Assembly (NCBI RefSeq): GCF_013256425.1 | Contig: NZ_CP053904.1 | Coordinates: forward strand, 1,736,001 to 1,800,000 | Reading direction: 5' to 3' | Length of the DNA stretch: 64,000 nucleotides | DNA from: Hymenobacter sp. BRD67 | GTDB taxonomy: Bacteria > Bacteroidota > Bacteroidia > Cytophagales > Hymenobacteraceae | Shown: positions 27,868 through 40,939 of the stretch, piece after piece | Position numbering within the stretch: position 1 is the first letter of the stretch | How the letters are laid out: every line of letters begins with the position of its first letter | Program-made: the position numbers and the translations under genes | Notes under the pieces: model-generated | The model's database searches: none | What the model saw: the letters and a program-made list of their open reading frames with translations, nothing else | What the model was told of the DNA's origin: nothing

Positions 27868-28522
27868 AGTAGAGGAACAGGAACATCCCGAACAGTCCTA
27901 CCCACAGCACGTCAATAAAGTGCCAGTAAGTGAGCAAAGCCCGCAACTGGCGCAGGTGATACGGATTGCGGATAAACACCAGCGTGCGCACTGCGTCGCG
28001 GCTGGCATGCAGGGTCTTGAGCATCTGTGCCAGCAGGAAAAGCAAGCCGGCCAGTATGTGGGCCACGTGCAGCCCCGAGATAACATACACAAAGGTGCCG
28101 CTGCGCTCGCCCGTAAACAGCACGCCCTGCTGAACCAGCTCGCGCCAGCCCAGCACCTGCAGGCCGCTGAAAATACTGCCCAGCAGCAGCGTAGCCCCCA
28201 GGCAGCGGGCCAGGCTGGGCAGGTCGTCGGCCCGATATAGCCGGGGCGACTGCGCCAGCGTGTAAGACGACACCAGCAACACTATTGTGCTCAGGGAAAA
28301 GTAGCGCGGAAACGGCTGAATGCCCCGGGGCACCGCACTCTGGGCCCGCGAGGCAACGTACATCGCCACCAGCGTTACGAAGAGCATCGTAATGCCCAGC
28401 AGCGCCAGGTAGAGCAGCATCAACAGCGGCGGCACGCGCTCGATGCGGCTGAAAGCTGAGTGCCCGGCCCGCTGGTGGCCGGTGCCGGAAGGAATATTAC
28501 GGTCGTCGCGGGGGGCTTGCAC
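27866..28522 (-). CDS. Cytochrome c oxidase subunit III-like protein
   Basis: Inner-membrane heme-copper oxidase subunit III family, about 218 aa. Several membrane helices are visible: LLMLLYLALLGITMLFVTLVAM, YFSLSTIVLLVSSYTL, CLGATLLLGSIFSGLQVLGW, SGLHVAHILAGLLFLLAQML and YWHFIDVLWVGLFGMFLFLY, the last two with the typical HVxH and WHFxDxxW signatures. It stands alone without other oxidase genes. The open frame reaches 28567, but that would start inside the terminator of the preceding gene, so GTG 28522 is preferred. The TGA stop is completed by the end of the adjacent inverted repeat. Confidence 0.8.
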   Translation of the reverse strand: MQAPRDDRNIPSGTGHQRAGHSAFSRIERVPPLLMLLYLALLGITMLFVTLVAMYVASRAQSAVPRGIQPFPRYFSLSTIVLLVSSYTLAQSPRLYRADDLPSLARCLGATLLLGSIFSGLQVLGWRELVQQGVLFTGERSGTFVYVISGLHVAHILAGLLFLLAQMLKTLHASRDAVRTLVFIRNPYHLRQLRALLTYWHFIDVLWVGLFGMFLFLY

Positions 28523-28541
28523 AAAAGCTAAGTTAACGCAC

Positions 28542-28579
28542 AAAAAACTCCCTCCTGTAATAGACAAAGGGAGTTTTTT
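28542..28579. terminator. Bidirectional terminator between hypothetical pair and COX3-like gene
   Basis: A perfect 12-bp stem AAAAAACTCCCT/AGGGAGTTTTTT (28542-28553 with 28568-28579), A-rich on one side and T-rich on the other. Confidence 0.85.
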
Positions 28580-28599
28580 GTTCTGCTTTGCGCGTAGTT

Positions 28600-28950
28600 C
28601 TACTTAAAAAACGACCCAATCTTGCCCAGTACCGCGCTTAGCGTGATTTTGGGGCCGTTGCGGTCGGCCAGGCCGAAGATGACGTAGGTTTTGCCGCCCA
28701 CGCGCAGGTCGAGCACCAGGCCCAGGCGGCGCGCCAGCTGATGAACCTGCTGCAAGGGGTCGGGGCCGGGCTTTTTGGGTGCTTTGGGAGTGCCGGGCGG
28801 CTGCGGCGGTCCCGCCGTGATGAGGTCGAGCACCTGCTGGCTAGGCACGTTGAGAATGAGGTAGGAGCCGGAAGCCGCCAGCTGAATATCGTGCCCGCCC
28901 GGCCAGGTAAGCACCAGCCGGGCTTCTACCTCCAGGGTCCTGCTAGACAC
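28600..28950 (-). CDS. Hypothetical protein, second gene of an overlapping pair
   Basis: A 116-aa protein, not recognised. Its GTG start (28950-28948) overlaps the end of the upstream gene (stop at 28945-28943), which indicates translational coupling. The sequence has a beta-rich N-terminus (LEVEARLVLTWPGGHDIQL, SGSYLILNVPS), a Pro-rich linker (PPQPPGTPKAPKKPGPDP) and a C-terminal amphipathic part (LARRLGLVLDLRVGGKTYVI, then SAVLGKIGSFFK). No signal peptide. Followed by a strong terminator. Confidence 0.5.
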   Translation of the reverse strand: MSSRTLEVEARLVLTWPGGHDIQLAASGSYLILNVPSQQVLDLITAGPPQPPGTPKAPKKPGPDPLQQVHQLARRLGLVLDLRVGGKTYVIFGLADRNGPKITLSAVLGKIGSFFK

Positions 28951-29191
28951 GCGGCACGTTGGGGTCGGGAGCGGGCGACACGAGCGGGGCGGCGGCCGGC
29001 GCCTCGCCTTTGGTGCGGATACGCAGCGAGCCGTTGAGCTTCCAGGTGGCCGGCTGCCCGGCAGGGTTTAGCTGGTTGGGTACTTGCAGCTCGACCTGGT
29101 CAAAAGCCAGGTTGAGCTCCACCCCACCCGAAAGCTTGGTGAGCAGCGAAGCGGCCGTGTCGGCCCATGAAGCGGAGGATTGGTCAGGCAT
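28943..29191 (-). CDS. Hypothetical protein, first gene of an overlapping pair
   Basis: An 82-aa protein from ATG 29191 (MPDQSSASWADTAASLLTKL), not recognised. The middle is beta-like (VELNLAFDQVELQVPNQLNP, ATWKLNGSLRIRTKG) and the end is an Ala/Pro-rich tail. The open frame extends to 29239, but the internal ATG gives a cleaner soluble start. Its overlap with the next gene suggests that the two products act together. The beta-stranded stretch and the one in its partner are similar in style, but I cannot claim homology. Confidence 0.45.
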   Translation of the reverse strand: MPDQSSASWADTAASLLTKLSGGVELNLAFDQVELQVPNQLNPAGQPATWKLNGSLRIRTKGEAPAAAPLVSPAPDPNVPRV

Positions 29192-29284
29192 AAAAAAGAG
29201 ATAAGCAGGTAAAAGTGGCGAAAGCACGTTGCAAAGCACGGCTATTCATTTCTAAAAACCCAAACGCAACCGCCGGGCCAGGGT

Positions 29285-29313
29285 TGCCGTTGCCCGAGAG
29301 CGCGTATTTTTGT
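29285..29313 (+). promoter_or_regulatory. Promoter of the small membrane protein / ligA unit
   Basis: TTG at 29285-29287, an 18-base spacer and TATTTTTG (29306-29313), a perfect TAnnTTTG. It is the only good promoter seen upstream of ligA. Confidence 0.6.
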
Positions 29314-29318
29314 CTTAA

Positions 29319-31760
<2,442 letters not shown>

Positions 31761-31761
31761 T

Positions 31762-31907
31762 AGCGCGAGGGGCCGCAAGGTAAAAAGAGGTTTCGCAAAG
31801 TACCTGCGATGGTTTTTAATCCAGTGAGCGGTTTCGAAATTAATTAAAAATCAATTCCGAAACCGCTCATAATTCAGACCTTGCGCAACCTCTTTTTACC
31901 TCGCGCT
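31762..31907. repeat. Inverted repeat filling the ligA/lactonase convergent gap
   Basis: Outer arms start AGCGCGAGG (31762) and end CCTCGCGCT (31907), continuing with GGTAAAAAGAGGTT and its complement. An inner pair GAGCGGTTTCG...CCGAAACCGCTC is nested inside. The left arm has an extra GGCCGCAA-type insertion. The element runs from just after the ligA stop into the first base of the lactonase stop codon. Confidence 0.65.
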
Positions 31908-33111
31908 CACTTGGTAAAATCGGGCAGTACTTCCAAAAACATCGGCGAAGGCAGGCTTACCGATTCGCCGGTGGGCGAGAGCTTGCCCGACTTGGCATCG
32001 ACGCGGTAGGTGAAGATAGTATCGGAGTTTTGATTGGCCACCAGTAGTATTCGGCCGCTGGGGTCGAGGGCAAAGTTGCGGGGCGTCTGGCCCTGGGTGC
32101 TGATGTGCTGCACCAGCGTCAGGCGGCCCGTAACCGGCTCTATCGCAAAGACTGCCAAACTGTTATCTCCCCGATTAGAGGTATAGAGAAAGCGCCCGTC
32201 GGGGCTGACGTGCACATCGGCCCCCGAATTTTCCCCCTTGAAGCCGGCCGGCAGCGTCGAAAGCGTCTGCAATTCGGTAAACGTGCCGGTGGTGTCATAA
32301 TCCAGCGCCGTTACGGTCGAGTTCAGCTCATTTTCCAGGTAAGCGAAATGGCCATTGGGATGAAACGTAAGGTGGCGCGGCCCCGCGCCCGGCCGGGCCG
32401 TAAACGCCGGCTTGGCCTGGGGCCGCAGCTGGCCGGTAGTTGCGTTAAACCGGTAGGCATACACCTTGTCAGTACCCAGGTCCACGGCAAAAGCGTGGTG
32501 ATTGACCGGGTCCGTGATAAAGCAGTGCGCGTGCGCGTGGTCCTGGTTTTTGTGCGGCCCCAGCGGCGGCTGATGCTGGTCGTTAGCCGAGGCGGGAGCC
32601 AGCTTACCATCGGCTTGCAGTGGCAGCACGCTCACACTTCCCCCGCCATAATTGGCTACCAGCACTTCCTTACCCGTGTGGTCGAGGCTGATGTAGCACG
32701 GGCCTGCCCCGCGCGAGGGCTGCTGGTTGAGCAGGGTTAAGGCGCCGGTCTGGGCTTCGACGGCAAAGGCACTGACTCCACCGGTATTGGCCTGCCCCGG
32801 AAGGTGCCGCTTTCACTCACCGCGTACAAATGGCGGTGCGTCGCATCCATCGTCAGGTAAGTTGGGTGGTCGCCGCCGCGCTGCACACTTACTGGCGTCA
32901 GCGCGCCCGTGGCCGGATGCAGGCGATAGAGATAAATGCTGGCGGCCTGGTCGCCACCCACATTCGTACCCACATATACGAGGCTGCCGATACTGGACGA
33001 CTCGCCGGAGGTAGTGTCGCGCATGGTGCGGGCGCAGCTGCCCAGCACGGCAATGGCCACAAAGGCAGCCAGGGAGCGCGGCCAGAGTTGAAAAGCAGTA
33101 GTTTTATTCAT
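31907..33111 (-). CDS. Lactonase of the 6-phosphogluconolactonase (YbhE/Pgl) beta-propeller family (frameshifted)
   Basis: Seven-bladed beta-propeller lactonase family, about 401 aa after repair. ATG 33111 starts an N-terminal hydrophobic segment followed by Cys (LAAFVAIAVLGSCARTM), so it is exported, probably as a lipoprotein. Repeated blades are visible: YVGTNVGG, HPTYLTMDATHRHLYAVSES, CYISLDHTGKEVLVANYGGG, GADVHVSPDGRFLYTSNRG and PRNFALDPSGRILLVANQNS. The frame breaks at the C4 run 32795-32798 (plus strand). An exported form cannot serve the cytoplasmic pentose phosphate pathway directly, so its substrate is uncertain. A CATCTTTG box lies 26 bases upstream. Confidence 0.8.
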
Positions 33112-33338
33112 TGCGCTGAATGACGGAGAATACCCCACAAAGATGCTTATCCTCCCCCTATTCCGGGCAGCTTACCGACAAGTAAAAGGAAATTTATTTA
33201 TTTTTATCCTATTCATTTTCGGTACTACCGGTTTAGTAATACCCACGCAAAAAAGCAGCCAGACCAGCTTTCCCGGTAACGGAAATAGCTGGTCTGGCGG
33301 CATAAGCCCGGCAGTACTCGTAAGTTAACCAATAAACT
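33112..33338. other. Spacer between lactonase gene and xylan operon end
   Basis: Contains the lactonase promoter box (CATCTTTG, minus, 33145-33138) and the terminator of the xylan operon. The short plus-strand ORF here runs through that terminator and is not supported. Confidence 0.5.
33249..33298 (-). terminator. Terminator at the end of the xylan operon
   Basis: On the minus strand, GCCAGACCAGCT/AGCTGGTCTGGC (33298-33287 with 33269-33258) is followed by T6 (33254-33249), 41 bases after the GH115 stop. Confidence 0.85.
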
Positions 33339-35920
33339 TTAGTGGCTGCCCAAACTGCTTTTTATAGCTGGCACCACCACGTTCTGGGGCGGGCCGAGGT
33401 AGCTGGCGGGCACGGCGCCGGGGCTCACCACCAGCTTTTCGAGCACCACGCCGGGGTCGACGCGCCAGAACCTGAGGACGTGCGGGCCGGCCGCCGCCAC
33501 GGGGTGCTGCGAGGTTTTAAGGATACTATTATTGGCCACGGCCTGCTCCCAGGGCTTGTTGCCATTGTCGGGGTTGAGGCCGGTGTGCAGGTTGACGAGC
33601 TGCGGCGCTTCGTCGTCAATCGACACAGCGTAGCGCAGGCCGGTGGTGTTGGTAAAATCGAGGGTCGGGGCCAGGTAGGCGCTCACTGCCACCGGGCCGG
33701 CCTGGGGGAGCGTAATGCGGTAATCGAGATGCGGGCTGTTGCCGCCTGGCGTAGCCGTGGGCGCGGCCGTGGTGGGGATGCTCGTTACGGCTCCCGCCGT
33801 GCGGCCCAGGTCGGGCAGGCGCTGCCAGCTTACGCCCCCGCCATTCACGGCCTGCGTGAAGTGCTCGGCTTCAATCGACACGTAGTCAGCTTTTTCGGGT
33901 GTTACCGCACTGGTCGTCGGCGCCGATGCCGGGGCCGTGCCGGCGGCCAGCGTCACCACTTCGGGCATCGTATCGACGGGCGGCTGCTGCCAGTAGGTGT
34001 AGCCGATATGGGTCTGGTCCATCATGTGGTTCCACTTGCCGCCGGCCAGGGTATTGTAGCGCCGCGAGATTTCGGCGTCTTTGGCAAACAGTACCCGGGC
34101 TTTTTCGGCCAGCGCATTGGTGTTGGGCTGCTTGTTTTTTGCCGCTTCGCGGTTCAGGGCCACGGTGTAGTACAGGTCGTTGAGGTTGGCGCAGGCCAGC
34201 ACCGGGTGCAGCACCAGCTCGAAGTAGGCATCGCGGTCGGCGGCCGGCAGCTTTTGGTTGATGGCCTCGGCACGGGTAGCAAGGGCTGTGTAATCGGCTA
34301 CTACCGTGGCCCATTCGCCGGTAGCCAGACTGTAGGTAGCGGCATCGAGCAGCTCGGGCTTGCGGCGGGCATTGTACTTGGCATACTTGGCGAGGATATC
34401 GGCAATTTCGGCGGCGTATTTGGGGCCAAACTGCTGGGCCGCCCAGCGCTGGGTGTAGGCCGCTACGCCGTCGGCCGGAATGGCTTTCGGGTTCCAGGCC
34501 AGGTCGAGGAAGAATGAGATTGGCAGCTCCATCGGCTTGAGGTCGCCCACGTTCACAATCCAGATGCGGTCGGCGCCGTAGTCTTTGGCCAGGCTCATCT
34601 GCTCCCGGATGCGCGGCAGCGGGTTGGTATTGAGCCATTTGTAATTACGCGGGCCGCCCACATAATCAAAATGGCAGTAGATGCCGTAGCCGCCGCGCCG
34701 GGGCGGGGCGCCCAGCTTGGGCAGCTTGCGAATATTCCCCAGTTGTCGTCGCAGAGCAGCAGCGTCACGTCGTCGGGCACGCGCATGCCCTTGTCGTAGT
34801 AGTCCTGCACTTCCTTATAGAGCGCCCACACCTGGGGCGTCTGGTCGGCGGGCCGGCCAGTAGTGCGGGCGATGATTTTGCGCTGGTCGGCCACTATTTT
34901 TTCCAGCAGCGCAATGTTGCTGCCTTCGCTCATTGGCTCGTCGCCGTCGCCGCGCATCCCAATGGTAACCAGGCTTTCGTGCCGGCCCATGTTGCGGATT
35001 CCCTGCCGCCAAAACTCGCGCAGCGTGCTGTCGTTGGTCTGATAGTTCCAGGCGCCGTGGCCGTAGCGCTTCCACTCCTGCTGGGCCCGCAGCATGGGCT
35101 CGTGGTGCGAAGTGCCCATCACAATCCCGTATTCATCGGCCAGCTGCGGGTCGGCCTTGTCATCGTCGTTGAAGGCATTGCCCCACATGGCGGGCCACAG
35201 GTAATTGCCTTTCAAACGCAGAATAAGCTCAAAAACATGCTCATACGCCTGGTGATTGATGCCGCCAAACTTCTCCTTCGCCCAACCCGCAAAGGCCGGC
35301 GCTTCGTCATTGATAAATATTCCCCGGTACTTCACCTGCGGCGTGCCCAGCGTGTGGCGGCCGGCGGCCACGTACAGGCTTTTTTGCGGCGGCACGGGCA
35401 CATCGGCCCACCAGTACCAGGGCGAAACGCCCATCTGCTGCGATAAATCATACAGACCATATATAGCACCCCGCTTATCGCTGCCGGCCACCACCAGCGC
35501 CTGGCGCACGCCGGGCAGGGGGTTGGCCACGGGCTGCACCACGAAGGTTTCCCAGCGCCCGGTCAGGCTTTTCACATCGAGCTTACCGGCTTTTACCAGC
35601 TTGTCTATCAAAGCACTATGCCCAACAGTACCAATAAGCACTACCGGCTGCCGGCCATGCGGCAGGCTGGTGCGCAGGGCTGGCTTTTGGCCGGTTACGC
35701 GCCCGAGGTCGGCCTGCACATCGCGGGCGGCGCGCAGCACGCCGGGCCAATCGCCGGGGCTGGCGTAGAGCGTGGCGGCCCGGCCATTGGCAAAGAGCGG
35801 AAAGCTGCCCGCGCTTTTGGTAGCCGAGATATAGCTGGTGCCAATGGGCTGCGCCACGGCCAGCGCCGGCAGGAGCAGCAGCGCCAGCGCACCGCGAAGG
35901 TGAGTGATGATAGCACGCAT
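33339..35920 (-). CDS. GH115 alpha-glucuronidase (frameshifted)
   Basis: Exported xylan alpha-1,2-glucuronidase of family GH115, which removes (4-O-methyl)glucuronic acid from internal xylose units of polymeric xylan. About 860 aa after repair, a usual GH115 size. ATG 35920 gives a signal peptide (LRGALALLLLPALAVAQ). Typical blocks are GSDKRGAIYGLYDLSQQMGV, SPWYWWADVPVP, VKYRGIFINDEAPAFAGWAK, LKGNYLWPAMWGNAFNDDD, YGIVMGTSHHEPMLRAQQEW and, in the second frame, GIYCHFDYVGGPRNYKWLNT. The C-terminal domain is beta-rich. The break is at the C4 run 34737-34740 (plus strand); one base restores LCDDNWGNIRKLP. It is the last gene of the operon. Confidence 0.9.
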
Positions 35921-35947
35921 AATATTACAGCTCAATGAGTTATTCGC

Positions 35948-37039
35948 CTAGAACTTTACCACTTCGTAGTACGCCGGCTTGGGCTTGAAATTCTCATCAA
36001 ACAGCAGCGGGTGGTTTTTGCGGCCGGCCACGGGGTAGGTATCGAGCCAGGTGTAATGGTCGGAGATATTCCAGAAGGTTACGCCGGTCAGGTACTTTGC
36101 CTCGTCGCGGAACACCTTGAAGAACAGCTTATACTGAGCCGTTTGCCTCTGCTGCATCTCGGGTGTGTAGGCGTCCGACTCGTCGGGGCGCTTAGCGCGG
36201 CGGTCCTTTTCCCAGTGGTACACCGATACGTCGAGCTCGGTAATCTGCACCTTCAGCCCCAGCGAAGCGAAGCGCTCGATGGTGGCGCGCAGGTCTTTTT
36301 CGGTGGGCTCGACCAGCGACCAGTGTCCCTGTAGCCCTACCGCGTCGATGGGCACCTTGGCTTGCTTTAATTTCTTGAGCAGCTGGTAGATTCGCTCGCG
36401 CTTGCCGGGGCGCTCGGTGTTGTAGTCGTTGTAAAACAGCACCGCTTGGGGGTCGGCAGCGTGGGCGTAGCGGAAGGCTTCGGCAATAAAATCCTCGCCG
36501 CAGATTTTATACCAGTCCGAGTTGCGCAGGAGCTGCGTGCTGTCGTCGGCAACCGCCTCGTTGACCACATCCCAGGCATAAATCTTTCCCTTGTAGCGCT
36601 TTACCACGGCATCGATGTGGTCGTGCAGGCGCCTGAGCAGCAGCTCTTTGCTCACTTGGCTGCCATCCGCGTTTTTGAATAGCCACCTGGGCGTTTGCTC
36701 GTGCCAGCAGAGGTTGTGGCCGCGCACGCGCAGCTGGTGGGCCTGGGCAAAGTCCACAATGGCATCGGCCGGCCCCCAGTTGTAGCGGTTTTCTTCGGGA
36801 TGAATGGGACCCATCTTCATATCGTTCTCCGGCGTCAGGCTGTTGAACTGCCGGAGAATGAGCGCCACCTCAGCCGGGTTTTTCAGAGCCTGCGGCGACA
36901 CGGCCACGCCGATGGGAAAATAGGCCTTGTAGTAATCTTTAAGGCCCTTTTCGGCGGGCGGGCGCTGGCTGCTGCTAAGGCCGACCACGCCCGTAAGGAG
37001 CAGGCCGGCTAAAGCCAGCCGATACATATTGTTTTTCAT
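35948..37039 (-). CDS. GH10 endo-beta-1,4-xylanase
   Basis: Exported endoxylanase of family GH10, which cuts the beta-1,4-xylan backbone; 363 aa from ATG 37039 with a signal peptide (YRLALAGLLLTGVVGLSSS). The single catalytic (alpha/beta)8 barrel has NSLTPENDMKM, RGHNLCWHEQTPRW, acid/base Glu161 in AWDVVNEAV and nucleophile Glu268 in VQITELDVSVYHW. The C-terminus ends in FWNISDHYTWLD. No carbohydrate-binding module and no T9SS domain, so it is likely periplasmic or surface-bound by other means. The reading is intact. The upstream 13 codons of open frame are ignored because the Met at 37039 begins the signal peptide. Confidence 0.95.
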   Translation of the reverse strand: MKNNMYRLALAGLLLTGVVGLSSSQRPPAEKGLKDYYKAYFPIGVAVSPQALKNPAEVALILRQFNSLTPENDMKMGPIHPEENRYNWGPADAIVDFAQAHQLRVRGHNLCWHEQTPRWLFKNADGSQVSKELLLRRLHDHIDAVVKRYKGKIYAWDVVNEAVADDSTQLLRNSDWYKICGEDFIAEAFRYAHAADPQAVLFYNDYNTERPGKRERIYQLLKKLKQAKVPIDAVGLQGHWSLVEPTEKDLRATIERFASLGLKVQITELDVSVYHWEKDRRAKRPDESDAYTPEMQQRQTAQYKLFFKVFRDEAKYLTGVTFWNISDHYTWLDTYPVAGRKNHPLLFDENFKPKPAYYEVVKF

Positions 37040-37117
37040 ATTTTTAGAAAAAGCGTACACTCCGTGCGGAAACGCCACTTTGCGCGTCTCCCTATTCTTT
37101 GCCAGGCCAGTTAAAGC

Positions 37118-38706
37118 TTACTTCACTTCCAGCACCACCACCGATTTGGGCGGCATTTCCACAGCCAGCTTATCGCCGCGCTTTTTCGCGCCGCCGAACG
37201 TGGCCAGCCTGATGTTGTCGGGCTTATCAAACGTGTTGTAATCGCTGACTTTCGCCGATGTTAATATCCTGCCCGTCACTGTTTTCCAGCTCATGCCGGG
37301 CAGAGCCGTCTCGATGCTGATGGGGTGGTTGGGGTCGAGGTTGACGAGCGACACGTGCACCACGCCATTCTTATCTTTCGAGGCCGAGGCGTTCAGGGCC
37401 GGGATTTTCTCCCCATTCAGCACGTAGTCGGGGCTGCTGAATTGCAGGGGCAGCAGCTGCGCATCCTGGTGCACCTGGTAGAGGTCGAAGACGTGATAAG
37501 TTGGCGTGAGTAGCATGCGCTCCTTATCCGTTAAAATCAAAGCCTGCAGCACGTTCACGGCCTGGGCGAGGTTGGCCCGCGCACCCGGTCGGCGTGGTTA
37601 TTAAAAATATTGAGCGTGGTGCCGGCCACCAGCGCATCGCGCAGCGTATTTTGCTGGTACAGAAAGCCGGGGTTGGTGCCGGGCTCCACGTCGGTCCACA
37701 CGCCCCACTCATCCACGAGCAGCGCCACCTTTTTCTGGGGGTCGTACTTGTCCATAATGGCCACGTGCCTGGTCACTACCGCGTCCATTTTCAGGCAGTT
37801 GCGTACCGTGCTGAAATATTGCCCTCGTCGAAGCCGGTGGCGGGGCCCTTCTTGGACCAGTTGCCGGTGGGCAGCGTGTACTGGTGCAGCGTAATGGCCC
37901 ACATCTGGTTGAGCGGAATGCGCTTCATGCACGTTTCCGTCCAGTTGGCGTCGTCGCCGTTGGCCCCGCTTACTACGCGGCGCAGCGGTGGCGAGCCGGG
38001 GTAGTTGTGGGCGAAGGTGGCGTAGCGCTTGTACACATCCGAGTAGTACTCGGGCGTCATGTTGCCGCCGCAGCCCCAGCTTTCGTTGCCAATACCCAGA
38101 GCGTGACGCCGTAGGGCTTGGGGTGGCCGTTTTGGGCGCGCTCGCGGGTCAGGGGCGTATCGGCGCTGGAGTTGAGGTACTCTATCCAGCTGGCCATTTC
38201 CTGCACCGTGCCGCTGCCAACGTTGGCCGCCAGGTAGGGCTCGCAGCCGATGAGGCCGCACAGCTCCAGAAACTCGTGGGTGCCGAAGCTGTTGTCCTCC
38301 ACCGCGTCGCCCCACCACACGTTGATGCGCGGGGCCGCTGGGCGGTGGGCCCAATGCCATCGCGCCAGTGGTAGGCATCGGCGTAGCAGCCGCCGGGCCA
38401 GCGCATATTCGGGACGTGGATTTTGCGCAGGGCCTCCACTACGTCCAGGCGCAGGCGGCCCTGCCGGGGCACGCTCAGACCGGGCTCAACCCAGAAGCCG
38501 CCGTAGATGCAGCGCCCCAGGTGCTCGGCAAATTGACCGTATATATCTTTGCTAATAAAGACTTTAGCATCGCCAGCCTGCACCGTTACAGGCACCGTGG
38601 CCTGGGCCAGGGCGGGCGCTACGGGGGCAATGACAGCGGCGGCCAGCGCAAAGGCCAGCCAGTGCCGACGGCCAGCCGGCCGTCGGAAAAGGGTTGGAAA
38701 CAACAT
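37118..38706 (-). CDS. GH51 alpha-L-arabinofuranosidase (four frameshifts)
   Basis: Exported arabinofuranosidase that removes arabinose branches from arabinoxylan, about 530 aa after repair. Signal peptide [20 protein letters not shown]. Family landmarks spread over five frames: [73 protein letters not shown] (acid/base Glu), [22 protein letters not shown] (nucleophile Glu) and a C-terminal beta-sandwich. Breaks are at runs 38331-38334 (G4), 38095-38097 (C3), 37822-37824 (C3) and 37576-37578 (C3) on the plus strand. Each needs one added base. Such a density in an otherwise perfect enzyme argues for sequence error. Confidence 0.87.
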
Positions 38707-38799
38707 GAGCGATTAGGTGCGGGTGGTCGGTTATCGAAATGCAGGACTGACAGCAGCGCAGAGCCCGGCAGCCGATAACCGACCGCCCGCAACTCCCGC

Positions 38800-40861
38800 T
38801 TAGTTGCCCTTGGCTACTACTTGCTTCTCGTCTTCCTGCTCGGGGTGGCCGGCGAGCACGCCTTTGGCCCGCTTCACGACGTTTTCGACGGTGAAGCCAA
38901 ACTTCTCGAACAGCTCCTCGGCCGGGGCCGACGCGCCAAAGCGGTTCATGGCAATAACGGCCCCTTCGTCGGTGGCATACTTGTGCCAGCCGATGGGCGT
39001 GCCGGCCTCGATAGCTACGCGCTTGCGCACCGTGGGCGGCAATACCTTTTCGCGGTAGGCTTTATCCTGGTGCTCAAACAGCTCCCAGCTGGGCATACTT
39101 ACTACGCGGGTAGCCGTGCCGTCCTGCTCCAGCACCTGCTGGGCCCCATGGCCAGCTTTACTTCCGAGCCGGTGGCAATGAGAATAAGCTGGGGCTGACC
39201 ACCCTTCGCCTCGCTCAGAATGTAAGCGCCCTTGGCCACGCCTTCGCGGGCCGAGCCGAGCTTGGACTGGTCAAGAATCGGCAATTTCTGACGCGAGAAG
39301 ATGAGCACGACCGGCGACTTGGGCGTAGTCATGGCGATGCGCCAGGCCTCGGTGCTTTCGTTGGCGTCGGCGGGGCGCAGCACCACAATGTTGGGCACCG
39401 TGCGCAGCGCGGTTACGTGCTCAACGGGCTGGTGGGTGGGGCCGTCTTCGCCCAGGCCAATGCTGTCGTGGGTAAACACGAACGTGGCCGTGCTCTCGGC
39501 CAGGGCCGTGAGGCGAATAGCCCCGCGCATGTAGTCGCTGAACGTCAGGAACGTACCGCCGTAGGTGCGCAGGCCGCCGTGGTGGGCAATGCCGTTCATC
39601 GCCGCGCCCATGGCGTGCTCACGCACGCCAAACCACACATTGCTGCGCTCGGGGTGCAGGTACTGAAACGAGTCGTCGCCCGACTTATCCATCTCATTGG
39701 AAGAAGCCAAATCGGCCGAGCCGCCGAACATGAACGGCACCGATTTCTTAATAGCGTCCAGGGCCTTGCCCGACGCCTGGCGGGTAGCCAGCTCGCCGTC
39801 GGCGGGCGTGTACACGGGCAGGTTTTTATCCCAGCCCTCGGGCAGCTTACCCTCGAAGGAAAGCTTAAACATATCCGCCTCTGCCCCAAATGCTTTGGCG
39901 TAGGTGGCGAAATCGGCTTCCCACTGCTTTTGCAGCTCGGCACCTTTCAGGCCGGGCTGGCGCAGGTGCTCATAGACCTCGGCGGGTACCTGAAACGACT
40001 GCTCGGGTCGAAGCCGTAGAACTTCTTGGTAGCCTTCACGTTGTCGGCGCCCAGCGGCGAGCCGTGCGACTTGCTGGTGCCCGCCAGCGGCGAGCCGAAG
40101 CCGATAATCGTGCGTACGGCGATAATCGAAGGCCGGTCTTTCACCGATTGCGCCACCCGGATGGCATTCTCAATCTCGTCGAGGCTGTTGCCGTCCTGCA
40201 CGTGCTGCGTGTGCCAGTAATAGGCATCGAAGCGCTGCATCGCGTTTTCGGTGTAGGCAAAGCTGGTGGGGCCATCGAGCGATATCTTATTATCGTCGTA
40301 TAGATAAATCATCTTGCCCAGCTGCAGGTGGCCGGCCAGCGAGGCCGCCTCCGAGGCAATGCCTTCCATCAGGTCGCCGTCGCTCACCAGCACGTAGGTG
40401 TAGTGGTCCTGCACCGGGGCGTGGCCCTCCTTGTTGTAGACCGCAGCCAGGTGGCTTTCGGCCATCGCCATGCCCAGGCCGTTGGCAAAGCCCTGGCCCA
40501 GCGGGCCGGTGGTCACCTCCACGCCGGGCGTGATGTGCGACTCGGGGTGGCCGGGCGTTTTGGAGTCCATCTGCCGGAACTGCTTCAAGTCATCGAGGCT
40601 CAAATCGTAGCCGTAGAGGTGCAACAGGCTGTAGAGCAAGGCCGAGCCGTGGCCGGCCGACAGCACGAAACGGTCGCGGTTGGGCCACTTGGGGTCTTGC
40701 GGGTTGAAGCGCAGAAAGCGCGACCACAGCACGTAGGCCATGGGGGCCGCGCCCAGCGGCAGGCCGGGGTGGCCCGAGTTGGCCTTCTGCACCATGTCAA
40801 CAGACAGCAGGCGGATGGTGTTGACGCTCAGTTCGTCAATCGAAATTTGGGGGTTGCTCAT
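38800..40861 (-). CDS. tkt: Transketolase (two frameshifts)
   Basis: Thiamine-diphosphate enzyme of the non-oxidative pentose phosphate pathway, about 687 aa after repair. The N-terminal domain shows [52 protein letters not shown] and [19 protein letters not shown] with the ThDP GDG...N motif. The pyrimidine domain shows [20 protein letters not shown] and [17 protein letters not shown]; the C-terminal domain shows [12 protein letters not shown]. Breaks are at the G3 run 40005-40007 and the C4 run 39144-39147 (plus strand); one base each restores the sequence. It sits inside the xylan operon, where it would process xylulose 5-phosphate made by XylA/XylB. Start Met at 40861 is chosen as [11 protein letters not shown]. 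Confidence 0.92.
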
Positions 40862-40939
40862 AATCGTCAAGCGAAAGAATGATGCCGCAAAGGAACGCGG
40901 CGCGGACTACCCGCGCCACGTTCGCTTACGACTTTTTCG

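Noticed and set aside
33143..33328. 61-codon plus-strand ORF
   Set aside because: It passes through the terminator hairpin of the xylan operon and has no start signal or family likeness.
37118..40861. Reading GH51 and transketolase as decayed pseudogenes
   Set aside because: Every break is a one-base loss in a G/C run, with all catalytic motifs intact and no accumulated stops or substitutions, which suits sequence error better than decay.
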